Shown: positions 34,501 to 43,259, counted from the stretch's first letter. The stretch is DNA of 64,000 bases from Gammaproteobacteria bacterium (GCA_028820325.1 JAPPJO010000082.1:1-64000); one strand, 5' to 3'. Notes: generated from the letters alone by a model not told the origin. A program made the numbers and translations.

Positions 34501-34721
34501 CCATTGATGTCGGTGCCTTGTACCTGGATCTCGACGCCGCTCAGGGGGACCAGGGTGTTCGCGTCCGAGACCAGGCCGGTTACCGTTGCGGTGTTCTGCG
34601 CCGCCGCGATGCCGGGCACCAGCAGGGGCAGACACGCCACCAGCGTCGACATACATCGCGCGGATCTCCGCAGAGACGTCCAGTTGGCGCCTACGCTTTG
34701 CAGACAGAATTCGAGCATCAT
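31560..34721 (-). CDS. SusC/RagA-type TonB-dependent receptor
   Basis: About 1053 residues. ATG 34721 is chosen because GCGAGGAGG lies directly before it; the ATG at 34736 would put that site inside the gene. Signal peptide (ACLPLLVPGIAAAQ), carboxypeptidase-D regulatory-like domain (TATVTGLVSDANTLVPLSG), TonB-box-like DEIVVTGTAG, plug with IRIRGAGSMVLSGQPLIYID and IIKGPAAATLYGTEASNG, then the 22-stranded barrel ending in RFLATVRVTW, a typical aromatic C-terminus. It imports a substrate bound by the SusD partner, powered by TonB. The substrate is not predictable: no hydrolase of polysaccharide type is adjacent. Confidence 0.92.
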   Translation of the reverse strand: MMLEFCLQSVGANWTSLRRSARCMSTLVACLPLLVPGIAAAQNTATVTGLVSDANTLVPLSGVEIQVQGTDINGATNNDGRFILLNVPVGDVVLTAGLIGRRTAEQAVTVTADAPTEVNFLLVETAINLDEIVVTGTAGEQQARSLGTTVGSLPVAETQVIAPRDNFETMLGGAVPGVNVAYGGGHVGGGNNIRIRGAGSMVLSGQPLIYIDGVRVNSGGPGAEGSLGVGTQSPSTRLNDISPELIESIEIIKGPAAATLYGTEASNGVINIITKRGARGAPVFTLTSKVGQNWYRDPKEHWPGSFYTCTGRGTDPCTPGEIVEVNVFKRDYEVHGMEHFQVGMPLGSVGTVSGGTDAVRYHFTLGWDFDEGPVPNNTNNRLDARANLNWLPREDLTVDFGFGGIRSELHTTTGRQPARVTGFHWSCPGGGCEIGTGTPNALDGAFRGYIAYLPDLYDELLDSGQKVYRSIYTLTATHRPFDWLTHRLVVGLDQAETNGFRLNRHSSGRVGISGRQGDKRLEFRNTDNFSFDYSGTLTYEPVAGFSLATSSGAQYYERSSEWLAGRGSRFAVPSLETISAGETRETSDGFSSNKTIGMYVQEQMSWQNRIFLTGALRGDDNSAFGADYDFVVYPKLSASWVVSEESALEGLDWINSLRLRTAWGKAGQQPDQFAAVRLYNPEPGYQGAGGVTPLTIGNSDVQPEVGVETEIGFDAGLFNDRVGLEFTYYDQRRTNALISVPVKPSTGFPGSQLRNIGEIQNTGFELGLNVDAYQGSTVGVEFGLALHTNRNEVLDLGGLDPIPVFGRNFTTGWTGQRHAVGFPLGSIFLPVVVSSDIVGTGLQARATNVMCESGPIAAPGTRITRGGGPPVPCTSGETAPEVYRGSTVPTREMAFNATVSFLDNTRFYVDLQYVGGHTMVDGITAGSHLFFRNTRAINEKTDPIFLGYDEIGEVNPSGIFDASQLTMRSVSLSHSFSGEMAARLGASRLNLTLSGQNLWRIWRAQSEAFGHSIVDSEIRDTGARNTDPGGISAYTQDGFPMFKRFLATVRVTW

Positions 34722-34799
34722 GACCTCCTCGCACATGGCGATTCCGGGGAGACTTGACTTGAGGGAGGCCCCCTCAGAGACGTTGCACTACGCTATCCA

Positions 34800-35825
34800 T
34801 CAACGAGCACTCGCACCGGGATCATCGGCCCCGACCAGCTGCCGGAAGTCCGGGTGCTCGTGGAGAGTCTCGAAGTTTCGGTCGCGGGGCAGGGTGCGCA
34901 TGCGACCGGGGTTCAACTCGACTGCCCTGCGGAGCGACTCCAGCGCATCCGCGTCGCGTCCCATACGGGCCTGCACAGTCGCCAGTGCCACCCACGCGTT
35001 GTCGTTCTCCGGCGACTTGTCGCGCGCGGCGGTGGCAGTGGCCAGGGCCTCTTCCAGGTTCCCTTGCGCCATGCTTGCGTTGGCGTTGCGCACCATCTGG
35101 CCGGACCGGAAGAGGTTGAGCACGCGCCGGAGCTCGTCCAGCGGCCTGGCATGGTCGTCCACCCGGATATCCACGACCCGGTCGCTGAACCCGCCGCTGC
35201 CGGCACGCGGAGCCACCACCAGGATGGCGCCCGACTGCTTGCCGCGTGCGTCCCCGCCCGCAGCTTCAGCGGCGTCGAGCGCGTCCATCAGCCGCTCGGC
35301 CAGCGGACCGCTGGACGCTTCGAAGGAAGCCGCCATGGCGTCGACCACTTCGGGACCGGCCAGGATGTTGCCCTGGGCGCAATAGTCCCGGCCGCACCGG
35401 TGACCCTTCCAGTCGCTGGCGCCGGCTCCGGTCCAGGCCGCCGTGCGGCCCTCCATGTCCAGAATCGCCACCTGGCGACGGTCACGCCCCTCGTCGCTCG
35501 CCACCATCATGTCGAGCGCCTCCTGCGGGCTGTAGCCGCGCTCGATCAGGTCGACGCCGATCGCGCCATACATGGGGTTGGCCGACGCCTGGTGCGCGAT
35601 GACCGCAACGCCGCCCTTTGCGTGCATGGCCCGGTTTCCGGCCGCGAAGGCCTTGGACTGGACGCCCATGCCGAGTTCACCGGTGCCCCGGTCGCGAGCG
35701 ATGATGGAGTAGGTTGCCAGATAGTTGGGATCTTCTTCCTGCGCGGCCGCGGCCTCCGACGTCGAGGGCGGCAGCAGGGTCACCACCACGAGGGCCGTGG
35801 GGAAGAGAAGGGTGCCGGCCTTCAT
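34800..35825 (-). CDS. DUF1028 family exported protein with TPR tail
   Basis: 341 residues from ATG 35825. A signal peptide (LLFPTALVVVTLLPPS, cleavage near AAAQ) precedes the DUF1028 domain: ATYSIIARDRGTGELGMGVQ, GGVAVIAHQASANPMYGAIG, GRTAAWTGAGASDWKGHR, AQGNILAG. DUF1028 proteins resemble Ntn-type hydrolases, but their reaction is unknown. The last about 80 residues hold a tetratricopeptide-like pair of helices (LEEALATATAARDKSPENDN). The gene lies upstream of susC on the same strand, 78 bp apart, so may be part of that uptake locus. Confidence 0.88.
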   Translation of the reverse strand: MKAGTLLFPTALVVVTLLPPSTSEAAAAQEEDPNYLATYSIIARDRGTGELGMGVQSKAFAAGNRAMHAKGGVAVIAHQASANPMYGAIGVDLIERGYSPQEALDMMVASDEGRDRRQVAILDMEGRTAAWTGAGASDWKGHRCGRDYCAQGNILAGPEVVDAMAASFEASSGPLAERLMDALDAAEAAGGDARGKQSGAILVVAPRAGSGGFSDRVVDIRVDDHARPLDELRRVLNLFRSGQMVRNANASMAQGNLEEALATATAARDKSPENDNAWVALATVQARMGRDADALESLRRAVELNPGRMRTLPRDRNFETLHEHPDFRQLVGADDPGASAR

Positions 35826-35885
35826 GGCGGACCTCCAAGGTCGAGAGTGGCTCGGGTACCGCGATTCACGCCCTGCGCGAACGGT

Positions 35886-36057
35886 CAGGTGCATCCCGAG
35901 AACGATCGGGAGTCCCTTGAGGACGAGCCGGTACCAGGAGCGCACCGGTAGACGCCCATGAGGGACGCCGACTCCGGCTTGCCGGCCGAGGACGGGTGGC
36001 TGGTGCCCGCTGTCAGGGTGAAGGGGAAGGCGACTGCAGCGTTGATGTTGACGAACG
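35886..36057 (-). pseudogene. Decayed partial duplicate of the YwaF-like gene
   Basis: The minus-strand sequence matches the 3' part of the neighbouring membrane-protein gene (36211-36389) with many substitutions: KPESASLMGVY against KPESASLMDIF, and VNINAAVAFPF against VHIYAAVIFVF. Hydrophobicity is lost, so it is not functional. It records a tandem duplication of about 0.33 kb period. Confidence 0.65.
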
Positions 36058-36183
36058 ACCTGCAGCCGGGCACCGGGAGGGCCACCATCGTCACCGGGTG
36101 GCATAGCTCAGATTAGCGCTGCTGGCCACCAACGGAAAGGGGAGATCAGGCTCGACGCCGCGAGTTGCGGGGCCGAATGGCCC

Positions 36184-36852
36184 TCAGGCTCTGCGCAGGC
36201 GCGCGAAGGGCAGGTACATCCCGACGACGATGACCAGCAGGAGCCCCTCGAGTACCAGCAGGTACCACGGCCATTCCGGGAAGATGTCCATGAGCGACGC
36301 GGACTCCGGTTTCTCCACGATGTACAGGTAGTTCGTGCCCACCAACAGGTTGAAGACGAAGATGACCGCCGCGTAGATATGGACGAGCGCGAGGGTCCAC
36401 AGAGTCGAGCGAAGGCTCGGTGCGTACTCCTCCACGAGGATCACCCACAATCCGGCGACCACTATCGTGGTGTGCGAAATCATCGTTGCCACGAAACGTA
36501 CGTGGGGGAATCCATACGGGCTGTCGGGTTGGAGGACCCCCTGGATCGCCCCGGCGATCCCCAGATAGTACATCAGCGGGCGGGTCCAGGGCCGGTCCGT
36601 CCAGAGCCCGTAGATGCTCACCCACACCATCGCGCCGGACATGTGCAGGGGGAGGCGCTCCGCCACTGCCCACTCCCCGTGGAATACGTGCCAGAAGTGT
36701 CCTTCCACGAAGGTGATGAGGAGCAGCGCGATCATGCCCCGCTTGATCCGTAGCCGGGTCTCTTCGCTCCCCGACTGCCCGAGGCGGAGCGTCACATATC
36801 CGAGGGCGGCCAGCACGGCCAGGGAGAGCAAGTGTGCACCCCCGAAGATCAC
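36184..36852 (-). CDS. YwaF/TIGR02206-like integral membrane protein
   Basis: About 222 residues with six predicted helices. It has the family features HLLSLAVLAALGYV at the start, LPLHMSGAMVWVSIYGL, FPHVRFVATMISHTTIVVAG and KPESASLMDIFPEWPWYLL near the end. The GTG at 36852 is the first standard start, but GGGGAGG sits before an in-frame CTG at 36894 that would add LDSFFAAGDPANPF, a more complete N-terminus for this family. Function unknown; relatives are small membrane proteins of Firmicutes and Bacteroidetes. Confidence 0.8.
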   Translation of the reverse strand: MIFGGAHLLSLAVLAALGYVTLRLGQSGSEETRLRIKRGMIALLLITFVEGHFWHVFHGEWAVAERLPLHMSGAMVWVSIYGLWTDRPWTRPLMYYLGIAGAIQGVLQPDSPYGFPHVRFVATMISHTTIVVAGLWVILVEEYAPSLRSTLWTLALVHIYAAVIFVFNLLVGTNYLYIVEKPESASLMDIFPEWPWYLLVLEGLLLVIVVGMYLPFARLRRA

Positions 36853-37134
36853 GAAAGGGTTCGCGGGATCGCCTGCGGCAAAGAAGGAATCCAGGACGCC
36901 TGCCTCCCCACAGTTCGTGCTTCCAGGAGACCGGGAGAAGCCCGGAGCGAAGGCTCAGACTAGCCTTCGGCGCCGGGCCGGGAAAGGGAGTTGAGGCTCG
37001 CCCCTTCCTCTATTGGCCCGCCCCGGCGCGGTGGTCGCCTATCCACTCTTCTTGTTGCCTCTGCGGCCGGTTCGTATCGTGAATCTCTAGATGATGGGGC
37101 CGATGGTCGGTCTCCAGATCCTTCCAGCGGAGTC

Positions 37135-38649
37135 ATGAAGATGCTGCACCGCCTGATCCCGTCTTTCGCCGTCCTCACGATCATCGCCGCCGGCTGTGCC
37201 CCGGCCGGCGACGCGCCCGAACCGGCCGCCGAGAATCCGCAGGCGCAGCTCCTCGCCCGCGCTGCCGAGCTCGAACTTCCGGGCGAGTACGCGCTGCCGC
37301 CCGGAGACCCGGTGGTGCATTCGACGGCGGGCTTCGCGAAGATCCTGTGCTCCAACGTCTTTCTGTCGGGGCTGGATCCGGACTTCGCCGCCGAGCACAC
37401 CGGCTTCTTCACCGCGCTGCGCCAACACCGCGGCGCTGTGACCGATCGGGTGGTGGACTACGAGAACCAGCGGGTGCACCTCACCCTGCCGGACGGCACG
37501 GTGCGCTCGGCCAAGCTGCACGGCGACCAGGGGTGCCTCGCTCTCCCCATCGGCGAGGAGGAGCCGTACTACGAGTCGGTCGAGGTGGTCTCGACCCTCC
37601 CGGATGCCGAGGCCACGCCCTGGCCGCTGGGCGACCTCCTTCCGGACGAGCCCTTCCCGGCCGATGTGGACATGGACAAGGTCGCACAGGCGGTGGATGC
37701 GGCCTTCGCTCCCCCGGAGGCGCTGACCGCGGCCTTCGTCGTGACCCACCGGGGCCGCCTGCTGGCCGAGCGCTACCGCGAGGGCATTGACCACACTACT
37801 CCGCTGGAGAGCTGGTCCATGAACAAGAGCCTCACCGGCACGCTCATGGGCATCCTGATCCAGAAGGGCGTCTACGACCTCTGGCAGTCCGCGCCGGTAC
37901 CCGAGTGGCAGGGCGAAGGCGACCCGCGCCAGGCCATCCGCATCGGCGACATCATGCGGATGTCATCCGGGCTGCGCTGCCGCAACCTGGGCGATCCCGG
38001 CGACGACCCGGACATCGGGTACCCCGACCACCTGTACCTCTATACGGGCACCGTCAACTCGTTCGAGTGGGCGGCCGGCAAAGATCAGCAGTGGGAGCCC
38101 AACACGGTGGGACGGTACCGGAACTGTGACCCCGTGCTCACCAATTACCTGGTCCGCCTGGGCGTCGAAGGGGAGCTGGGCGAGAACTACCACCAGTTCC
38201 CGCAACGGCATCTCTTCGACAAGCTGGGGATGCGCAACTTCATCGCCATGACCGATCCCTACGGCAACTTCCTGCTCCAGGGGTACGGCTTCGGCAGCGG
38301 GCGCGACTGGGCCCGGCTCGGCAACCTGTATCTGCAGGACGGCGTGGTGAACGGCGAACGCATTCTCCCGGAAGGATACGTGGAGTACGCGTCCACGCTC
38401 GCCCCCGCCTGGGTAGCGGACGGGCGTCCGGTGTACGGAGGTGCCTTCTTCTGGGTGAACGGCGATGGCGGCCGCCCCATCCCGACGAGCGCCTTCCGCA
38501 TGGCGGGCGCCGGAGGCCAGAGCACGATCATCATCCCGACACACGACATGGTGGTGGTGCGCATCGGGCACTACAGCGGCGGCGGACCGGGGGGCCGGGC
38601 GCTCAACGAGGCGCTGAGCCTGCTGATGGAGGCGGTGCCGACGAACTGA
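37135..38649 (+). CDS. Serine hydrolase lipoprotein, beta-lactamase/class C-like
   Basis: 504 residues from ATG 37135. Lipoprotein signal (VLTIIAAGC, Cys21). Serine beta-lactamase-like fold from about residue 180 with the catalytic S-x-x-K SMNK (Ser228, Lys231), the Y-x-N-like RYRNCDPVLTNYL, and a late GGQSTIIIP where the K-T-G motif would be. Relatives are esterases, D-aminopeptidases or penicillin-recognising enzymes, often called 6-aminohexanoate-dimer hydrolase-like. The N-terminal 170 residues contain HSTAGFAKILCSNVFLSGLDP, also seen in those proteins. It stands alone on its strand. Confidence 0.88.
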   Translation: MKMLHRLIPSFAVLTIIAAGCAPAGDAPEPAAENPQAQLLARAAELELPGEYALPPGDPVVHSTAGFAKILCSNVFLSGLDPDFAAEHTGFFTALRQHRGAVTDRVVDYENQRVHLTLPDGTVRSAKLHGDQGCLALPIGEEEPYYESVEVVSTLPDAEATPWPLGDLLPDEPFPADVDMDKVAQAVDAAFAPPEALTAAFVVTHRGRLLAERYREGIDHTTPLESWSMNKSLTGTLMGILIQKGVYDLWQSAPVPEWQGEGDPRQAIRIGDIMRMSSGLRCRNLGDPGDDPDIGYPDHLYLYTGTVNSFEWAAGKDQQWEPNTVGRYRNCDPVLTNYLVRLGVEGELGENYHQFPQRHLFDKLGMRNFIAMTDPYGNFLLQGYGFGSGRDWARLGNLYLQDGVVNGERILPEGYVEYASTLAPAWVADGRPVYGGAFFWVNGDGGRPIPTSAFRMAGAGGQSTIIIPTHDMVVVRIGHYSGGGPGGRALNEALSLLMEAVPTN

Positions 38650-38793
38650 GGAGGCCGCCCACGAGCGAGTCGGCCGGTACCGGTTAGCCAACCGGGCGAG
38701 TCACGCATGGCTTCGCGCCCAAGCCCGGATGTCCTTCCGCGCGCGCGCCACCCCTACGTGGTGCCACTTCCGTCTGCGGGAGCGCCGCGCTCG

Positions 38794-38828
38794 CCGGTGG
38801 CAACGGCCAGCACGGCCGTTGCCACCGG
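38794..38828. terminator. Strong bidirectional hairpin
   Basis: CCGGTGGCAACGGCC (38794-38808) pairs perfectly with GGCCGTTGCCACCGG (38814-38828) around a 5-base loop: a 15-bp stem between two convergent genes (serine hydrolase and the small exported peptide). T-rich TTTGGT follows on the plus strand. This suits a terminator for both. Confidence 0.7.
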
Positions 38829-38859
38829 TTTGGTGAACGCGCCGCAATCACGGGCCGAC

Positions 38860-39078
38860 CTATCTGGTCCCGCAGAAAATGAACCAGTACAGCGGCCAGC
38901 ACCAAATCCAGTTGCCGTTGAGATCGAGGTCCGGACGCCCATCGACGATCTCCTCGTCGGCAGGTGGCTCGTGATAGAAGTGCTGCGCCGATGCGGGTCC
39001 GGTTGGCAGGGCGAGGGCGGCCGCGAGGGCCAGCACGGGCATTGTGAGGCGGGTCGAGGTCTTGCGTCGAGTGATCAT
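38860..39078 (-). CDS. Small exported aromatic peptide, 72 aa
   Basis: GGAG lies before ATG 39078. The signal peptide (RLTMPVLALAAALALPTG, cleavage after ASA) is clear. The mature part is about 41 residues, acidic at first (HEPPADEEIVDGRPDLD) and then very aromatic with two cysteines: NGNWIWCWPLYWFIFCGTR. The cysteines bracket an eight-residue hydrophobic loop. It is monocistronic, ended by the 38794 hairpin. No family recognised; it could be a membrane-active or signalling peptide. It lacks the eight-cysteine layout of the peptides in region 1 and the operator element. Confidence 0.6.
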   Translation of the reverse strand: MITRRKTSTRLTMPVLALAAALALPTGPASAQHFYHEPPADEEIVDGRPDLDLNGNWIWCWPLYWFIFCGTR

Positions 39079-39411
39079 GTCCAGTCTCCGGGTTGGGGGG
39101 CAGGCTCTCGGGGGACGCTTGAGTTCCCCTCATGAACCATTCCGAACCGGGACTCCCGGGCGAGTCCATGGCTGACCGGGACGTCTTTACCGCGGGCTCG
39201 ACCCCGGGGATCGGGACGGGCCCGGACGGCGCCCGGCGCCCATCACCCGACCAGCGCGCACCGTCTCTCGCCTTCAGCGACCCGATGGGGTATTCTGGAG
39301 CGGTCCGAGCCGAGGAAGGGACGATGGTTCATCCGGAGCCCACGACGACGATAAGCCCTTGAAACCAAGACATATCCGGTAACCGGACCGGAACCGACAG
39401 GAGCGATACGG
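39079..39411. other. Divergent intergenic interval
   Basis: It separates the small exported peptide (leftward) from the MOSC gene (rightward) and should contain both promoters. CAGGAG precedes the MOSC ATG. No copy of the three-box element or other clear repeat is seen. Confidence 0.4.
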
Positions 39412-39852
39412 ATGAGCGGAAGACTCGAGGCGATCTGGCTGAAGCGGCAGCGCGGGGGCGAGATGAGCGCCGTCTCGGAGGCCACCGCGGAGGCGGGAGG
39501 CGGACTTGCCGGCGACGCGAACTACGGCCGCACCCGGCGCCAGGTCACGTTGATCGAGAAGGAAGTCTTCGACACGCTCAACGACGAACTCGGCACCCCT
39601 GTCGATCCAGCTCTCAGGCGCGCAAACCTGATGGTGAGCGGGGTGAGCCTGGCGAACACCCGCGACCGCAGGATCCGCATCGGCGGCTGCATGCTTCAGG
39701 TGCGCGGCGAAACCCGGCCCTGCACGATCATGGAGGAACAGCTCACCGGTTTGCGGGACGCCCTCGATCCCAACTGGCGAGGCGGAGTCTTCTGCACGGT
39801 GCTGAGCGACGCCCGCATCCAGGTAGGTGACGCGGTGAGCTGGGAGGATTAG
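39412..39852 (+). CDS. MOSC-domain protein
   Basis: 146 residues covering one MOSC domain: GRLEAIWLKRQRGGEM, GGGLAGDANYGRTRRQVTLIE, RRANLMVSGVSLANTRDRRI, GETRPCTIMEEQ (conserved Cys) and GGVFCTVLSDARIQVGD. MOSC domains carry sulfur or bind molybdenum-cofactor-related ligands. As a stand-alone domain its role is unknown. It is convergent with the ankyrin gene, whose stop is 9 bp away. Confidence 0.88.
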   Translation: MSGRLEAIWLKRQRGGEMSAVSEATAEAGGGLAGDANYGRTRRQVTLIEKEVFDTLNDELGTPVDPALRRANLMVSGVSLANTRDRRIRIGGCMLQVRGETRPCTIMEEQLTGLRDALDPNWRGGVFCTVLSDARIQVGDAVSWED

Positions 39853-39861
39853 CTGTGGGGC

Positions 39862-41826
39862 CTACCGCCGATTTCCTCCCGGAGGAGGCGGTGGCGGCAC
39901 CACCGTCTCGGTCGTCTGCGGAATCCCCTTCTCCTTCCAGGGGTCGTGGACCCCGAGTCCCTCGCAGAAGTCGCCCGTGTCGAGGAAGTGGGTATGCTCG
40001 CACTCGCGGCTGGAGCCGAGGCTGACCAGCAGTTCCTCCGTTTCGGGGTAGGCCACGCGCACGAAGAAGCCCGAACGGCCCCCACGGGCCATGTCGGCCG
40101 CGGATTGACCCAGCCGGGTGATGGCGGTCACGTCCGCTCCCTGCTCGACCAGGTACATGATGAGCTCGTTGTCGCCACGGGCCGCGGCGTAGTGGATGGG
40201 CCGGTACAGCCACGAGTCCGCCAGGTTCACGTCCGCCCCGTGCTCGTCGACCAGGTACTTGACGGCATTGAGGAAGTTGTCGGGGACGCTGCGCACGCTG
40301 AACGCACCGAGCCCCTGCCAGCCGCCACCGGCGGCCGCGTGAATGGCATAGGCGTTGAACTCACCTTCGGGGATCCAGGGCAGACCTGAGTCCTCCTGCT
40401 GGCGCCCGTCCTGCTGGCGGCGTTCCCGCATGCCGACCGCTGGCCAACGGGTTGGGATGTCGGGATCGGCGCCGTGGGCGGCCAGCATCTTCATCGCCTC
40501 GATGTCCTGCGCGAAGGCGGCCCGGTAGAACGGCGTGGCGCCCTCCAGGTTGATGCCCATCTTGGTGAGGCCGAACTCCCAGTACCACAAGTGCGTGTTG
40601 AGCTGGACGTTCGGGTCCGCGCCGGCGTCCAGAAGCGCCTGCAGCAGCTCGAGGTACTCGGTCTGCTCGTTGTCGTGTGCGCGGGGCTGCGGATAGTTGG
40701 ACTTGGGCGCCCAGTGGGTCTGCAGAACCGCGAACAGCGGGGAGATGCCGTCGGTGTCGGCGGCGCGGTCAGGGTCGGCGCCGCGCTCGACCAGCTCCAT
40801 GGCCAGATCGAACTGGCCGTTGAGGATGGTCATCAGAAGCGGGCTGGTGCCGTCGGCGCTGACCTGGTCGATGTCGGCCCCGCCGTCCAGCAGGGCGAGC
40901 CCTGCTTCGACGTGCCCCTCGCGCGCGGCGTGCAGCAGCGCGGTCATGCCGCCGGTCATGCCGACCAGCGTCTCCCGGTAGGGTGGGCGCGCGAGCGGTG
41001 GGCCGCCCGGGTAGTCCGCCCGGTACTGGGTGAGATCGTCGGAGTCGAAGTCCCGCTGCGAGTGGTCGGCGCGCAGGAACTCCCGCTGGGCCGCGATCGC
41101 CTCCTGCACCTGCGCGGGGGTCAATTCGGGTTCCGTGCCGGGTTCGGCTGCGAAGCGGAGCCCCTCGATGCGGTCGCGCAGGAGCCGGCTGGCCTCGCGG
41201 TCGATGGCCACGTTGCGCAGCACGTCCACGACCCGGGTGGCCAGGTTCGGGTCCGCCCCGTGCTTGAGGAGCACCTGAATGGTCGGCGTCCGGTTGTAGG
41301 CGGCCGCGAACATCAGCGGGGTCTGGCCGACGGAGCCCTCGCGCGCGTTCACGTCGGCCCCGTGCTCCAGGAGCGCGGCGGCGGCTTCCTCCCCGTCCAT
41401 CACCCGCGCGGCCAGGTGAAGCGGGGTGGTTCCGCTGTTGGTGGTCGCCAGTGTCGCATCCGCGCCCTGCTCGAGCAGCGCGCGCACCACCGCGCCGTGC
41501 CCGGCCTGACTGGCCAGGTGGAGCGGTGTGTACGCCCCGATGCGGGTGGTCGCGCCTACTTCGGCGCCCGCTCCCAGCAGCACGGCCACCACATCGGCGT
41601 GCCCCTCGAGCGCCGCCATGTGCAGCGGCGTCATGCCGTCGCCCCGCGCCAGGTTCGGGTCCGCGCCTCCGGCGAGCAGCGCCTGCACCGCATCCGCGTC
41701 ACCGTGCTTCGCGGCCCCGATCAGTCCGGCATCCTGGGCCTCAACGGAGCCGGCGAGCGAAACCAGCAGCAGGGTCGCGCCCAACAGGCCCATGCGGCGT
41801 CGCACCGCCTTGTCCCGGGCCCTCAC
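39862..41826 (-). CDS. Exported ankyrin-repeat protein
   Basis: About 654 residues from GTG 41826, which overlaps the stop of the DUF1552 gene (GTGA). Signal peptide (MGLLGATLLLVSLAGSVEAQ). At least eight ankyrin repeats of the form DGMTPLHMAALEGHADVV and LLGAGAEV are spread through the protein in two blocks (about 35-240 and 320-620). The C-terminus is proline-rich (VPPPPPPGG). Ankyrin repeats bind proteins; such genes regularly follow DUF1592/DUF1552 pairs in environmental bacteria, and this is the third gene of that operon. Confidence 0.9.
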   Translation of the reverse strand: MRARDKAVRRRMGLLGATLLLVSLAGSVEAQDAGLIGAAKHGDADAVQALLAGGADPNLARGDGMTPLHMAALEGHADVVAVLLGAGAEVGATTRIGAYTPLHLASQAGHGAVVRALLEQGADATLATTNSGTTPLHLAARVMDGEEAAAALLEHGADVNAREGSVGQTPLMFAAAYNRTPTIQVLLKHGADPNLATRVVDVLRNVAIDREASRLLRDRIEGLRFAAEPGTEPELTPAQVQEAIAAQREFLRADHSQRDFDSDDLTQYRADYPGGPPLARPPYRETLVGMTGGMTALLHAAREGHVEAGLALLDGGADIDQVSADGTSPLLMTILNGQFDLAMELVERGADPDRAADTDGISPLFAVLQTHWAPKSNYPQPRAHDNEQTEYLELLQALLDAGADPNVQLNTHLWYWEFGLTKMGINLEGATPFYRAAFAQDIEAMKMLAAHGADPDIPTRWPAVGMRERRQQDGRQQEDSGLPWIPEGEFNAYAIHAAAGGGWQGLGAFSVRSVPDNFLNAVKYLVDEHGADVNLADSWLYRPIHYAAARGDNELIMYLVEQGADVTAITRLGQSAADMARGGRSGFFVRVAYPETEELLVSLGSSRECEHTHFLDTGDFCEGLGVHDPWKEKGIPQTTETVVPPPPPPGGNRR

Positions 41827-43253
41827 GAACCCGCCTCCCGCAGCGCGTCGGCAATGCCGCCTCTCGGGAACGTCAGCGGGAACGCGCTCACGCTGTCGCC
41901 GAACGCCCGCATGTCGTCGTGTCCGATGCCCTGCATCAGGCTCACGAACGCGTCGGCCATCGGGGTCCCCTTGGGCGCGCGCAGATGCAGGTTGCCTTCC
42001 AGGGCGCCGTTGGCGTGCCCCATAAGGATGAGCGGGCACCGGCGGTGGTTGTGCAGGTTCGGATCGCCCATGGACGAACCCCAGACGATCGCGGTCTTGT
42101 CCAGCAGCGAAGCGTCGCCCTCCATCGTGTTCTTCATCTTCTCCAGGAAGTACCCCATCAGGCTCAGCCTGTGTGTGTTGATGAGGTTGAAGTCCATGAT
42201 GTCGGCGGGGACGTTGCCGTGGTGCGAAGCCCCGTGGAAGGACTTGTTGGTGCCGCTGACCGGGAAGGTCCGGTTGGACTGGTCGAAGCCGATCTTGAAG
42301 GTGATGACCCGGGTCATGTCCGTCTGCAGCGCGAGCAGCTGGAGGTCGAACATGATCTCCATGTGCTCTTCCCAGGAATCCGGGACGCCGGACGGAGCCT
42401 CGGGCATGGCCCGCTCCTCGCCGCTGCTGTTGCGCTCCTCGACCAGTTCGATGCGGCGCTCCAGCTCGCGGATGTGGGTCAGGTACTCGTCCATCGCCCG
42501 TCGGTCGACCGCCCCCAGGTCTCTCTTCAGGCGTGCCACCTCGGCGGCGATCCAGTCGATGACGCTGCGGTCGGTGCGGCGGCGGGCGGCGCGGTCGGCG
42601 GCGGAGTCACCCGCGCCGAAGAGCTGCTCGAAGACCGCGCGCGGCTCGCGAATGGCCGGAAGCGGCTGGGTCGGAGAGGCCCACGCCACGGAGGTCGTAT
42701 AGGCGCAGTGGTAGTTGTAGGCGCAGCCGCCCCCGCGGTCGATCGACTCGGTGGTGAGTTCGAGCGAGGGCAGGGCGGTATCCTGACCGAAGCGGCGCGC
42801 GTGCAACTGGTCCAGCGAGGTGCCGAGATAGACGTCCGATCCCTGGGTCTGCTTGGGATGGGCCTGGGTCAGGAAGACGGCGGTCGTGCGGTCGTGGTCG
42901 CCGCCGATCTCCTCGGCGCGGTACGCCTCCGCCATGCGCGAGTCGGTGTTGCTGATCACCGTCAGGAACTCGCGGTAGGGCTCGAGCGGCTTGAGCTGGC
43001 TGGTCGCCACGAACTCGAAGTCGCGGCCGACCTTCTCGGGGGCGAACAGGAACTGCTGGTCGCCCCAGTCGCTCCCGCCCGCGCACCCCATCGACTCCTC
43101 GATGCCCACGAAGCGCGTGAACTCCGTGGCGGCGCGGTCGCGCCACAACCTGCCCGCTGGGACCATCGCGTCCAGCAGGGGGAGGGCAACCGTCGTGCCC
43201 ATCCCGCGAAGGAAGGTACGGCGAGAAAGGTGCTTTCCCGTGATGAAGTTCAT
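41823..43253 (-). CDS. DUF1552 family protein with Tat signal
   Basis: 476 residues. The N-terminus has a twin-arginine signal (SRRTFLRGMGTTVALPLLD) followed by the DUF1552 body: EESMGCAGGSDWGDQQFLF, YNYHCAYTTSVAWASPTQP, VFEQLFGAGD, SFHGASHHGN and KTAIVWGSSMGDPNLHNHRRC. Family members are exported by Tat and encoded next to DUF1592 cytochrome-like proteins; the function is unknown. The gene starts 6 bp after the upstream DUF1592 stop, and its own stop overlaps the ankyrin start. Confidence 0.92.
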   Translation of the reverse strand: MNFITGKHLSRRTFLRGMGTTVALPLLDAMVPAGRLWRDRAATEFTRFVGIEESMGCAGGSDWGDQQFLFAPEKVGRDFEFVATSQLKPLEPYREFLTVISNTDSRMAEAYRAEEIGGDHDRTTAVFLTQAHPKQTQGSDVYLGTSLDQLHARRFGQDTALPSLELTTESIDRGGGCAYNYHCAYTTSVAWASPTQPLPAIREPRAVFEQLFGAGDSAADRAARRRTDRSVIDWIAAEVARLKRDLGAVDRRAMDEYLTHIRELERRIELVEERNSSGEERAMPEAPSGVPDSWEEHMEIMFDLQLLALQTDMTRVITFKIGFDQSNRTFPVSGTNKSFHGASHHGNVPADIMDFNLINTHRLSLMGYFLEKMKNTMEGDASLLDKTAIVWGSSMGDPNLHNHRRCPLILMGHANGALEGNLHLRAPKGTPMADAFVSLMQGIGHDDMRAFGDSVSAFPLTFPRGGIADALREAGS

Positions 43254-43259
43254 GGTCGC

